In this document: positions 1 through 8,349 of the stretch, piece by piece
Layout: each line of letters starts with the position of its first letter
Numbering within the stretch: the stretch's first letter is position 1
Assembly: GCA_021772895.1 (NCBI GenBank)
Contig: JAJFLC010000013.1
Location: 62,001 to 126,000, forward strand
Length of the DNA stretch: 64,000 bases
Source: Mariprofundaceae bacterium
Lineage (GTDB): Bacteria > Pseudomonadota > Zetaproteobacteria > Mariprofundales > Mariprofundaceae
Reading direction: 5' to 3'
Program-made: the position numbers and the translations under genes
The notes under the pieces: generated by a model
What the model was told of the DNA's origin: nothing
The model's database searches: none
What the model saw: only the letters and a program-made list of their open reading frames with translations

Positions 1-46
1 AAGAACCTGTGCCCCCGGTAATCATCAATACTTTGTTATTGAACAT
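1..46 (-). CDS. Start of a nucleotide-sugar 4,6-dehydratase (FnlA/WbvB/CapD-like), cut by left edge
   Basis: Only the first 15 codons lie in the window, beginning with ATG at 46..44. They read MFNNKVLMITGGTGS, the N-terminal beta strand and glycine-rich NAD(P) loop (GGTGS) typical of the short FnlA/WbvB/CapD UDP-GlcNAc 4,6-dehydratases. These enzymes start UDP-L-FucNAc and UDP-L-QuiNAc synthesis in the cytoplasm. The gene begins 2 bp after the stop of the RmlD-like reductase, and a WbuB-like transferase precedes that, an order common in FucNAc/QuiNAc loci. The family call rests on a very short piece plus context. Confidence 0.6.
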   Translation of the reverse strand, partial: MFNNKVLMITGGTGS

Positions 47-48
47 GG

Positions 49-915
49 TTATTTATCGCGCTCCTTTATCTGATCAGCCAACTCATCAAGCATCGCTTCC
101 CACGAAGGCGCAATATAACCTGTTTTTCGACAAAATGCCGCCCCATTAAGGCTACGGTCGCAAACAAATCCATCATCAGGCTCAATTTCAACATCTTCAC
201 GATCTAGCCGTTTAGCAAGCCTTACTAACAGATCGTACTTATTGATCGGTTCACTGGCGACATTCCAGATACCACTCAGGGTTGTGTGATTGACCAGAAC
301 ATCTTCAATAACCCGTGCAAGTTCAATTGAAATCAAACCTGAATAGATAGCTTTACGATAGCCTCTTATTTCCCCATTCTGTTCAAGAAACCATTCAATC
401 AAACCGTGGGCTCCGTCAAGCTCCAGTCCAATCGTAGATTTTCTTAAAGTGATCACATGGGGTTGATTCACTTCACCAAGATATTTACTTCTACCATACA
501 GATCTCCGGCATCAGATACAGCCTGTTCATCATAATATCCGATTTTTCCGGAAAAGATGCAGTCGGTACTCATATGCACCAGCCTTGCCCCATATTTACC
601 GCACAGATCAGCCAGCCGATGGGGAAACAGCGCGTTGATCCCAATTGTCGGAATCAGACTGGAGTCGTCCGCGCGCTGCTTAGTCACACCAATGGCGTTA
701 ACCACTGCATCGGGTCTGAATGATTGCATCACCTCTTCAAGCTTTTGAATTGAACTGACATCAATGCCATAGTAGCTGTTAGACGATGTGAACAGATCCG
801 CTGCGTAATCAGACGGTTGATGGTGCAGTGTGACCCTCACATCATGACGACCCTGCCAGGCCCGTAGAAACTGGTGACCAAGCATACCGTTCCCACCCAG
901 AATCAGTATCTTCAT
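49..915 (-). CDS. RmlD-like SDR reductase, probable UDP-L-QuiNAc pathway 4-reductase (WbvR/QnlA-like)
   Basis: 288-residue extended SDR. The NAD(P) loop GGNGMLG is at residues 7-13, STD at 116-118 and the catalytic YxxxK pair at Y140/K144, as in dTDP-4-dehydrorhamnose reductases. I place the start at 915 because its ATG overlaps the stop of the upstream transferase as ATGA (912-915); a longer reading frame to 945 would overlap that gene by 34 bp. No other dTDP-rhamnose genes are present. It lies between a WbuB-like transferase and a FnlA/WbvB-like dehydratase, where RmlD homologues reduce the 4-keto UDP-sugar to give UDP-L-QuiNAc. Family is sure; the exact sugar is inferred. Confidence 0.75.
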   Translation of the reverse strand: MKILILGGNGMLGHQFLRAWQGRHDVRVTLHHQPSDYAADLFTSSNSYYGIDVSSIQKLEEVMQSFRPDAVVNAIGVTKQRADDSSLIPTIGINALFPHRLADLCGKYGARLVHMSTDCIFSGKIGYYDEQAVSDAGDLYGRSKYLGEVNQPHVITLRKSTIGLELDGAHGLIEWFLEQNGEIRGYRKAIYSGLISIELARVIEDVLVNHTTLSGIWNVASEPINKYDLLVRLAKRLDREDVEIEPDDGFVCDRSLNGAAFCRKTGYIAPSWEAMLDELADQIKERDK

Positions 916-2141
916 TTTGTTTCCTTTACCAAATCGTGCATCCATCCTTCCAACTGACTCACTAAATGCTCCCGATCAAAATGCTGTCTATAATATGCCA
1001 GCCCAGCATCGCCCATAGCTTGCCGTTCAGCACCACTCATTCCACTCACTTTCAACACAGCCTCTGACAATCCCTTTGCATCACCGGATGCAACTGCAAA
1101 ACCTGAATTGCTCTCATCAATGATCTTCGCCCCCTCTCCGTCAAGAGCACCTATAATGGGTCTAGCACATGCCAGGTATGACTGCACCTTACCCGGGATA
1201 GTCGTAGTCATGACTGGATCTGCACGTAGCGTCACCAGCAAAGCATCCGCTAGCGCGAAGTAGGCAGGCATTGTTTCAACAGGCCTGCTTCCCAGAAGGT
1301 GCACACGACTTAAACCGCGCAACTCTATCTGCTCCTGCATCCAAGCACGTCGCCTACCATCACCAAGGAAGACCCAGTGAATCGGTTTCTCCTTTAACAA
1401 CTCTGCAGCATCGAGAATCGTATCCAACGATTGTGCAGACCCCAGATTGCCAGCAAACATGGCAACAAAACCATCGGCCGGAACCTCCACTCTTTCATTA
1501 GCATCAGGAGCAAGTCTGACAGGTTGGTAGAGTGCCTCAGCCGAGTTAGGGAAATACTCTATTTTTTCGGTTTCAGCACCTACTGCTATAACTGGTTCAA
1601 TAAAACCTCTGGATTGAACCAACACTTTGTCACAGTTTCGGTAGATCCATTTCACCATACGTCTTACTGTAGACAAAATCACTGGCGAGTTGATTGTTCC
1701 TGTCGCTGACAGGCTTTCCGGCCAGAGATCCTGTACCCAGAATAGCATCGGTGCTTTTTTGAGTTTTCTCATCACTATCGCAGGTATAGCCACAGTAATC
1801 GGTGAAGGTTCATAGCCAAAGATGATGTCGAATTTCCTCCTGCGCAACAGCCATAGTCCCAACAGACAACCGGAAACCATAAACGAAAGATAATTAAGCG
1901 CCAATTGCCAGGCTTTACTCTCACGCCTTACGAAAAGAGGAACGCGAACAATTGAAATCCCCTGTATTGTGTCACGGCGTTTGTTCCACCAACTGTACCC
2001 AGCAGATATCTTACCAGTCGGATAGTTTGGCACACCTGTTAGTACAGAAACATCATGACCCCGCTCTTTCAAAGCCCGTGCCAGATCATTGATGCGGAAG
2101 TTTTCAGGCCAGAAATACTGGCTAACTATAAGAATTCGCAA
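912..2141 (-). CDS. GT4 glycosyltransferase, WbuB-like (L-FucNAc/L-QuiNAc transferase)
   Basis: 409 residues, GT-B fold. The N-terminus (SQYFWPENFRI, then VPNYPTG near residue 40) is the hallmark of the WbuB/WcaI group, which adds L-FucNAc or L-QuiNAc to a lipid-linked acceptor on the inner face of the membrane. The donor domain around residues 310-350 keeps the IPGKVQSYLA segment. The start codon is TTG at 2141, 5 bp after the preceding stop, with only a weak GGGA-type ribosome site. The neighbouring RmlD-like and FnlA/WbvB-like genes would supply the matching UDP-sugar. Confidence 0.8.
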   Translation of the reverse strand: MRILIVSQYFWPENFRINDLARALKERGHDVSVLTGVPNYPTGKISAGYSWWNKRRDTIQGISIVRVPLFVRRESKAWQLALNYLSFMVSGCLLGLWLLRRRKFDIIFGYEPSPITVAIPAIVMRKLKKAPMLFWVQDLWPESLSATGTINSPVILSTVRRMVKWIYRNCDKVLVQSRGFIEPVIAVGAETEKIEYFPNSAEALYQPVRLAPDANERVEVPADGFVAMFAGNLGSAQSLDTILDAAELLKEKPIHWVFLGDGRRRAWMQEQIELRGLSRVHLLGSRPVETMPAYFALADALLVTLRADPVMTTTIPGKVQSYLACARPIIGALDGEGAKIIDESNSGFAVASGDAKGLSEAVLKVSGMSGAERQAMGDAGLAYYRQHFDREHLVSQLEGWMHDLVKETK

Positions 2142-2146
2142 ACCAA

Positions 2147-3181
2147 TTAATCCCGCAAAAGAGTCTTTAAAAAATCATTGGCGTCCATCCAATCAACACG
2201 ATCCGCGGTTTCACCTAAAAAGCGTTTGACGGCTCTGGCAATTGAAACAGGTGATGCAGGATCAAAGCTCTGCTCCGGGTCGACCACATCCCGAACATAA
2301 TCGAGTTCGGATGCAATAATGGGTAGACCGGTCAGTTCTGCCTCAATCAGGGGAAGTCCGAATGATTCAAGTGTGGAAGGAAAAACAAGTGCGCCAGACT
2401 TCCTGTAAAGCTTTAGGATATCATCTCCACCAACTGAGCCGAGATTGCAGATGTTCAAACCATTACTTTTCTTCTCTTTATCAATCCATGCAATGAGCTC
2501 AGAAAAATGATCTGCATTCAAAGTAAGGCATAGCGATGGTCTAACGCCTTTCATTGCAAGATTCGACCATGCCCTAATTAAATTCCGATGATTTTTATGA
2601 GGTTCGCCTGAAGCAACATAAATAAAATCATAGAGCTTTTTATCCTCTGCTTCAGAGCTATTAGTAATCACATCATTATGAGTATCTGCAACAAAAGGTA
2701 AAATCGCTGCTGAAACAGAAAAACTATCTTCAAGCAGACGTTTCATTGAAGCGCTTTGAACAACAACTTGATTTGAATTCCTGACAAACAGTTTGAACCA
2801 CAACCTCTCTATCGTAATACGCAAGCGAGTTTTTAAAGGGAACCCAGATAAATCAATATTGTCTACTAGATACCTGTTTTGAAGAAAGAGAATCACCCTA
2901 GCCTTTTGCGTAAAAAGTGGAGGAAGATTTCCAAAACAGAGAATCTGATCACCCTGTTTAGCCGCCTTGTTTAAGAGATTCTCTGCTCGCAAGCGCCCCA
3001 AGAATGAAGGTTGGATTCGACTGACCTGACAAGCCTTCAAATCATCATCAGATAAAGGCAACCGATCATCAGCAATAATATGGCTATTATCAGGAAGCGC
3101 CTGAACCAATGTCCTTAAAAGGGTAAGCCCACCACCGCAATGAACGTTAGGAGCATGTAATATTAAACGAGAACTATTCAT
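2147..3181 (-). CDS. GT4-type glycosyltransferase, group 1
   Basis: 344 residues. GEPHKNH near residue 192 and the PSTLESFGLPLIEAEL block near residue 268 are the usual signatures of group 1 (GT4) transferases, in which the E-x7-E pair binds the sugar nucleotide. The N-terminal HAPNVHCGGG segment is the first GT-B glycine loop. It has no membrane segment and probably works on the cytoplasmic face. Donor and acceptor cannot be told from sequence. It starts with ATG at 3181 and sits between a GtrA-like gene and the WbuB-like gene. The 64 bp upstream (3182-3245) are very AT-rich and hold nothing recognisable. Confidence 0.75.
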   Translation of the reverse strand: MNSSRLILHAPNVHCGGGLTLLRTLVQALPDNSHIIADDRLPLSDDDLKACQVSRIQPSFLGRLRAENLLNKAAKQGDQILCFGNLPPLFTQKARVILFLQNRYLVDNIDLSGFPLKTRLRITIERLWFKLFVRNSNQVVVQSASMKRLLEDSFSVSAAILPFVADTHNDVITNSSEAEDKKLYDFIYVASGEPHKNHRNLIRAWSNLAMKGVRPSLCLTLNADHFSELIAWIDKEKKSNGLNICNLGSVGGDDILKLYRKSGALVFPSTLESFGLPLIEAELTGLPIIASELDYVRDVVDPEQSFDPASPVSIARAVKRFLGETADRVDWMDANDFLKTLLRD

Positions 3182-3245
3182 TACTATTCGCTGTTTCTTA
3201 TCCTAACAAATTAAAATTCAACTCTACCAATTCAATTAACCGTTA

Positions 3246-3671
3246 TCATTCTAATATTACTTCATGGGCACGAAAAACCCAATATCTCTTAAATAAAAAA
3301 GACAGAGGGGCACACATAAGTGCCGCTATAACAAACCCCAATTGGTCCCCCCACATAGGATTAGATAATTCTGAGACAACCCAGCGACAAATTGGAGAGA
3401 ATACGGTTACCAGCCCCATCATAATAAAATTTGCGGCTATAAACTTGTAAAAACAACCCTTTCTTAAAAAAATCGCATGCCTTTGAATAAAATAATTAAC
3501 AATAATAAACGGAGGGTAAATGATAGCTGTAGAAATTGCATAATTGAGACTGCTGCCACTACCGATCAATTGGTATATCCACAGCTGAGCTGCCCAGGAA
3601 GCAATGCCCAGAATCCCGCCATTAATAGCAAAAAGAATAAACTGACGAACAATTATTTTTTTCTGTGGCAT
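3246..3671 (-). CDS. GtrA family membrane protein
   Basis: 141 residues with four hydrophobic helices and the family ends: RQFILFAINGG at the start and FKRYWVF near residue 130. GtrA proteins are four-helix membrane proteins thought to flip undecaprenyl-phosphate-linked monosaccharides to the periplasm, normally together with a GtrB-type synthase and a membrane glycosyltransferase. Both possible partners are in this operon (7301-8260 and 8350-10179). Eight bases separate it from the methyltransferase upstream. Substrate unknown. Confidence 0.8.
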   Translation of the reverse strand: MPQKKIIVRQFILFAINGGILGIASWAAQLWIYQLIGSGSSLNYAISTAIIYPPFIIVNYFIQRHAIFLRKGCFYKFIAANFIMMGLVTVFSPICRWVVSELSNPMWGDQLGFVIAALMCAPLSFLFKRYWVFRAHEVILE

Positions 3672-3679
3672 TTAAAATA

Positions 3680-4519
3680 TCAACTGTTTTTCACATGTTC
3701 ACAATCAACTTGCTCACGCCTCCTAATCACAACCATTTGATGAAGTGCTGTTACTGGTTGCAGAGGAGTAAGCAACCATTCAAACGCTTTTATAAGTGGT
3801 TCTACAAATGAGGGAAGTAGTTGTCTGAAATTGACTCCGCCAGAGGCTAGGTATCTAAAGCCATTGCTTAAAGTATTCATCTCTAAAATTTCTAACTCAT
3901 GGCCAAACAGCTCTTCAAAGTGTTCTCTATCTCGATGAAAAACCAAATAAGCAAGTGCCTGATTTGCACCCGAAAGCGGGCCGATAGAATATGGATTTAC
4001 CCATCCACTCATTTTTCGGTCAAACTGTTCTTCTGTATGTAAATATGTATGGACAAGACGTGAGAGCATTCCGTAATGGGGTTCAATAAGTATGCAGCCA
4101 CCACCTGGTTTCAATACCCTAATCAACTCTAAAAAAAACTGTTCTGGATCAGGCAGGTGATGAAAGACATTAATCGCATATAGCGATCTGACAGACTCAT
4201 CAGCCAAATCCAGATTTTGCGCATCTAACACCCGATCAATATGGTCTCCGAGCCTGACATCCGAAGTAATAAGGTTAGGGCGGATTTCCTTAAAAAATCC
4301 GGACCCACTCCCCAGTTCAACCTCCAACCCGTTGACTAAAAAATACTTTTCACAACCATCAAGCATTTCGGAATAAAAGTCTTCAAACACATGGCGCATT
4401 AGAGGCTTCTCAAGAAGAATCTGACGATGAATGGAAAGCAATTGATTATCGTCCACATTAACGCCACGGACTCGTGAGTCATATAATTTGTCACGCAACC
4501 AGCTCACTGCTTGTTTCAT
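3680..4519 (-). CDS. Class I SAM-dependent methyltransferase
   Basis: 279 residues. SAM motif I is VELGSGSGFF around residue 66, followed by an acidic SDVRLGD loop, and FHHLPDPEQFF (about residue 116) is the Methyltransf_11 post-motif. The C-terminal 60 residues have hydrophobic stretches that may touch the membrane. Its ATG overlaps the stop of the SDR upstream (4516-4519), so the two are probably translationally coupled. It belongs to the run FAD oxidoreductase-SDR-methyltransferase-GtrA, which suggests a sugar or lipid-linked sugar substrate; that is inference. Confidence 0.75.
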   Translation of the reverse strand: MKQAVSWLRDKLYDSRVRGVNVDDNQLLSIHRQILLEKPLMRHVFEDFYSEMLDGCEKYFLVNGLEVELGSGSGFFKEIRPNLITSDVRLGDHIDRVLDAQNLDLADESVRSLYAINVFHHLPDPEQFFLELIRVLKPGGGCILIEPHYGMLSRLVHTYLHTEEQFDRKMSGWVNPYSIGPLSGANQALAYLVFHRDREHFEELFGHELEILEMNTLSNGFRYLASGGVNFRQLLPSFVEPLIKAFEWLLTPLQPVTALHQMVVIRRREQVDCEHVKNS

Positions 4520-5337
4520 TTCAGCAACTCCAATTTAGATGTCAGGCTAGACTGATGTTCAGCACCCTGGTTTGATAAAAAGCCATTTAAGTTATCGCTG
4601 TTAACGGGCAACTTCACTCTCAAAAACTCTAAAAATTTCAAGCCCAGTAATATGAGCAATGAAGGAATCGGAATAATGAGTGGCTTTCTGCCAACCTCAC
4701 TGGCCGATCTCAGTACAAGCTTTCGCAAACTCACTAATTCTGGTTCAAACAAATTATAATCTCTTTGATCAGAAGTATCTTCGACAACTTGAAGAAGTAG
4801 CGTTGATAATAACATGACATCAATAATCGGCATTTCACCCCTTCCGCCATCCGGTAAGGGTATAATAGGCCATCGGTGTGAGACATGCTTGATTCGCCCG
4901 TACAATCCTCCCTCTCCAATAACAAGACCTGGACGAACAACAACCTGGTTGTTCTCAACGAAATAGCGCTCGAGTTTATATTTGGTTATACCGTATACCG
5001 ACTGAGCATGACTTCCAGATGAGTATGATGATACGAGCACCTGTTTCCTCACTCCTGCAGCCTGTGCCTGTTTAAAAAGCTTGAGTGTTCCAGCTAATGA
5101 TCGCTCTGCTCCTCTGCTTCCAGAAAAATCGTAGGCCAAGTGTATAAGTGCATCCACATTACTAAAATCTTCATTTAGTAGCTCCTGACCCAACTCCCAC
5201 ATAATACAACTTACAGAATCCCCATACTCTTCATCAATATTACGAAGCAAAAGCTGCAATGTGTGCCCGCAGTCAGTGAACCGCTTCAAGATATATCCAC
5301 CAATAAATCCGGATGAACCAGAAATCATTATTTTCAT
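4516..5337 (-). CDS. NAD-dependent epimerase/reductase (extended SDR)
   Basis: 273 residues. The N-terminal Rossmann motif is GSSGFIGGY (7-15), and the active-site pieces are SSYSSG near residue 103 and YGITK near 115, matching extended SDRs acting on sugars. The gene overlaps the FAD oxidoreductase at its start (5334-5337) and the methyltransferase at its stop, so these three are made together. An FAD oxidase plus SDR reductase is the arrangement of the DprE1/DprE2 epimerase pair, but there is no sequence claim of homology to DprE2. Substrate unknown. Confidence 0.7.
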   Translation of the reverse strand: MKIMISGSSGFIGGYILKRFTDCGHTLQLLLRNIDEEYGDSVSCIMWELGQELLNEDFSNVDALIHLAYDFSGSRGAERSLAGTLKLFKQAQAAGVRKQVLVSSYSSGSHAQSVYGITKYKLERYFVENNQVVVRPGLVIGEGGLYGRIKHVSHRWPIIPLPDGGRGEMPIIDVMLLSTLLLQVVEDTSDQRDYNLFEPELVSLRKLVLRSASEVGRKPLIIPIPSLLILLGLKFLEFLRVKLPVNSDNLNGFLSNQGAEHQSSLTSKLELLK

Positions 5338-6896
5338 TTCGGTAAAGATGCTGCAATTCGGGCAGCATTCGCCATAATGGTCAGGGTTAGGTTCTTGGCT
5401 GGAAGAGAGGGTAAAACCGACCCATCTATTGCGTGAACTCTCTTACAATTCCACAAGCGTCCGAGTCTATCTGTATTGAATTCCGATGGCGTTTCCTTCA
5501 TTGGCAGGGTACCAGCAAAATGAAATCCCCAGCCAACTGGCGATTCCTGAGCAAACCGCTCATGCCCATACAACCCAATTTTTCTAAAGGATCTTAATAA
5601 ATTCTGGATTCCATGATTATTAGGGCTAACGGGGTATTCCAGCCTTATCTCATTATCAACATCAAGTTTCAGCCGGTTTTTCAAATGTGGTATCGAAGGT
5701 CGCCAAATTTGAACTACAAAAAGTCCAGAAAGAATATTCTTTAGCAACCAAAGGTTTTCCTTCATTGAAAAGGGAAGATCGGGCAACAGATCCGACCTTA
5801 ACATTCCTCCAGCATAATAGATGCTCAGCATCTGTTTCTCTCCAGCATGATCGAAACAACCCGCGAGTTGGATAGGATAACTAATCACTGGCAACTCTGA
5901 TGCAATTGACGATGGCATAATTACTGGCAACAAGGTTGGCGGATGTTCCAAAACAGACAAAGAAGCATCTAACGCTCTGTTATTTAGCATTACGAGCCGT
6001 GCAGTCTGTAGTGCTCCACACGCCAGTAATAGGCGATTTGTTTTAATACGAACATTTTCACCTGAATCAACGTTTGAAGTTAACAGCTCTACATGACCAT
6101 TTTTCTCCAGATAACCATCAAGTCGAATCCTTGGAAGGTACTTAATTTTTCCTCGGGAAATCAATTCATCCAAAGTTCTTTGAGGAGTGTAGATAGAATT
6201 ATGACCGGTATTAAAAAACTCCGTCTCACCAAAATTATATGCCGAATAACCAGCATAATCTTCCGTCAACACAGCTAACCTTGGCCGCCCTAAAAGCAAA
6301 CCTGATTTGTTAACCTTATCTTTTTTTCTCTGATAAAGTGAGAGAAGTCTGGATGCAGACGGAATAATAGGAGAAGGAGCCAATAATTTTTCTGCTCCTC
6401 CAAAAAAACTACTCAAGTCATCTACTAATCCCGACACACCCATGTGCGCTTCAAGCCGATTATAGTATGGTTCAAGCTCGCTAGCCATAACAGGCCAGTC
6501 TCCAAGAGCATCCAAATCACTCTGTGTGTAACGATAAACCTGAGCACCCCAAGCGTTGGCAAACCCTCCTCGTGCATAACTTCCCCTTCCAGAATTAACA
6601 ATACTCTTCGACTCATCAGTTACAGAAAATGGAACTCCACTATGAACATATCGCATTTGGGAAGCCCTGAGTTTTGAATGGATTTTTGGAGAATCCAAAT
6701 TTGCCAACATTTCCCAATTACTTCCAAGTAACTCTTCGAGTTCCCCAGACCTCTTAGCATCACTAAGTGTTTCAGGATGAAATGGCGATGAGGCAATATT
6801 ACCCACATCAATAATAGCAGTCCCCGAGTGCTCTAACTCCAAGGCAGCCGCTATACCTGCGGCTCCAGAACCCACTATGACGGTATCAAATTCCAT
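5334..6896 (-). CDS. FAD-dependent GMC-type oxidoreductase
   Basis: 520 residues. The dinucleotide loop VGSGAAG is at 8-14. The C-terminal block AIDGSVLPSLPAKN followed by a TIMANA helix is the GMC_oxred_C signature. A His in the GFHFAGTLPM segment near residue 457 is a candidate catalytic base. No signal peptide or twin-arginine motif is visible, so it is probably cytoplasmic. It overlaps the small upstream gene by 11 bp and the downstream SDR by 4 bp. GMC members oxidise alcohols, including sugar hydroxyls. Here it likely oxidises a sugar made for this polysaccharide, perhaps at the lipid-linked stage. Confidence 0.75.
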   Translation of the reverse strand: MEFDTVIVGSGAAGIAAALELEHSGTAIIDVGNIASSPFHPETLSDAKRSGELEELLGSNWEMLANLDSPKIHSKLRASQMRYVHSGVPFSVTDESKSIVNSGRGSYARGGFANAWGAQVYRYTQSDLDALGDWPVMASELEPYYNRLEAHMGVSGLVDDLSSFFGGAEKLLAPSPIIPSASRLLSLYQRKKDKVNKSGLLLGRPRLAVLTEDYAGYSAYNFGETEFFNTGHNSIYTPQRTLDELISRGKIKYLPRIRLDGYLEKNGHVELLTSNVDSGENVRIKTNRLLLACGALQTARLVMLNNRALDASLSVLEHPPTLLPVIMPSSIASELPVISYPIQLAGCFDHAGEKQMLSIYYAGGMLRSDLLPDLPFSMKENLWLLKNILSGLFVVQIWRPSIPHLKNRLKLDVDNEIRLEYPVSPNNHGIQNLLRSFRKIGLYGHERFAQESPVGWGFHFAGTLPMKETPSEFNTDRLGRLWNCKRVHAIDGSVLPSLPAKNLTLTIMANAARIAASLPK

Positions 6897-7299
6897 ATCT
6901 CTCCAAGGACAATTTCCCCAGAAATTTTCTGAACAGGGCCCTGAGCCCCCAAAAAGGAAGTGTCAACCAAAACTGAAACCTTCGGTTAGACGGCCGGAAT
7001 GACTCAATATGGGCACCGTCACATTCTGAAAGATAAGAAATTAGAATCATTTTTTTTACTAATGGGTGGCGTTTTTTTCTATCACGGAGTGCAGACTCAA
7101 TATTTGTTATATTTGCTCCTGCCCTGATTAACGTGCAAATCTCATCGATTTCCATTTGATTCGCATTCAGGGTCGGGCACTCCTGATTTGCACGAACATA
7201 GTACTGAGTGAAATTTTTAGAAGCTAATCGCCCAAACATTGCCTGATGAAATGAGTTAGCCTCCGAGACCAAGTCATCTACTGATTGAAGAGATGTCAT
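6886..7299 (-). CDS. Small uncharacterised protein linked to the GMC oxidoreductase
   Basis: 137 residues, not recognised as a named family. It is mostly helical and polar, with two Cys residues (about 40 and 51) and a basic, hydrophobic C-terminal tail (FWLTLPFWGLRALFRKF) that could bind the membrane surface. It starts 1 bp after the stop of the GtrB-like gene and overlaps the FAD oxidoreductase by 11 bp, so a subunit or partner of that enzyme is the simplest reading. Gluconate/sorbitol dehydrogenase systems also pair a GMC flavoprotein with a small subunit, but I see no clear similarity to those subunits. Confidence 0.6.
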   Translation of the reverse strand: MTSLQSVDDLVSEANSFHQAMFGRLASKNFTQYYVRANQECPTLNANQMEIDEICTLIRAGANITNIESALRDRKKRHPLVKKMILISYLSECDGAHIESFRPSNRRFQFWLTLPFWGLRALFRKFLGKLSLERYGI

Positions 7300-7300
7300 T

Positions 7301-8260
7301 TCAGCTTTTTTCTATCCGCTGCTGTGACGCATCTTTAATCAACCCATTTTCAAAAAACATTTTATTTTGATGAGTAATTGAATCCAGAATCAGGCCAACA
7401 CCAATTGCCATCACTGCAACGAGTTCAAGGGATGCTGCAAGTACCGCTGAAGGTAAACGATGAACTTCCTGATATGTAAACCAGTCTTCGAATACAGGAA
7501 TGGAATAGTATAACCCTAATAGCCCGAAAAGTAGTGCAATAGCGAAAAAAAACAGCAGTGGCCGATAATGCCTGAGGATTTGGGCAATTGTAAAAATCAC
7601 CTTAGCACCATCTGAGAATGTGTTCAGTTTAGAAAAGCTTCCTTCCCGGCGATCAATGTATTCAATCGGAATCTCAATAATTCTGAATCGTTTATCTAAA
7701 GCGTGAAGAGTAACATCAGTTTCAACTTCAAACCCCTCAACCATAACAGGATAATTCTTAACAAATTTACGACTGAAGACCCTATAGCCACTCATAATAT
7801 CTGCAAGATTGGCCCTGAAAAGCCTATTAACCAATCCTTTTACCAAATTATTTCCAAGATTATGGAAACTCCTTTTGTTTTCCTGCTTGTAGTCTCCATT
7901 GCTCAAGCGATCACCAACAACCATGTCTGCCTGGCCATCAATTACAGGCTTAATCAAGTCATGTACCCTGTTAGCCGGATAAGTCATATCAGCATCGGAC
8001 ATGACATAGATATCGGCATCAATATTCATAAAGGCACGACGCACTGCATTACCTTTACCTTGCCGGAATTCATTAATCACTTCCCCAAAGGCATTTAAAC
8101 GTTTCAACGTATCCTGAGCAATTAAAGCGGTTGCATCGTCTGAATTATTATTAACAATAATAATTCTTGCATCTGGAAGCTCTCGATAGAACGCCTCAAT
8201 TGTTTCTGCAATTGTGAGTTCTTCATTATATGCAGGTAAAATGATAGCAATATCGACCAT
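7301..8260 (-). CDS. GT2 glycosyltransferase with two C-terminal membrane helices (GtrB/DPM1-like polyprenyl-phosphate sugar synthase)
   Basis: 319 residues from ATG at 8260, chosen because GGTGGGAG lies 4 bp upstream and the protein then begins directly with the GT2 strand IAIILPAYNEE. The acidic SDADMTYP motif (about residue 85) binds the sugar nucleotide. Two hydrophobic helices around residues 240-310 place it in the GtrB/DPM1 group, which transfers a sugar from a nucleotide donor to undecaprenyl phosphate at the inner membrane. With GtrA (3246-3671) and the GT-C-like protein (8350-10179) it completes a possible periplasmic side-branch system. Confidence 0.75.
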   Translation of the reverse strand: MVDIAIILPAYNEELTIAETIEAFYRELPDARIIIVNNNSDDATALIAQDTLKRLNAFGEVINEFRQGKGNAVRRAFMNIDADIYVMSDADMTYPANRVHDLIKPVIDGQADMVVGDRLSNGDYKQENKRSFHNLGNNLVKGLVNRLFRANLADIMSGYRVFSRKFVKNYPVMVEGFEVETDVTLHALDKRFRIIEIPIEYIDRREGSFSKLNTFSDGAKVIFTIAQILRHYRPLLFFFAIALLFGLLGLYYSIPVFEDWFTYQEVHRLPSAVLAASLELVAVMAIGVGLILDSITHQNKMFFENGLIKDASQQRIEKS

Positions 8261-8349
8261 TAACTCCCACCTAGAGTACAGTGACAAGTTTGATTTCCAC
8301 AGCTCAATTTACTTAACCCGATTTTCGTTTTCACTATGGATAAATTCCT

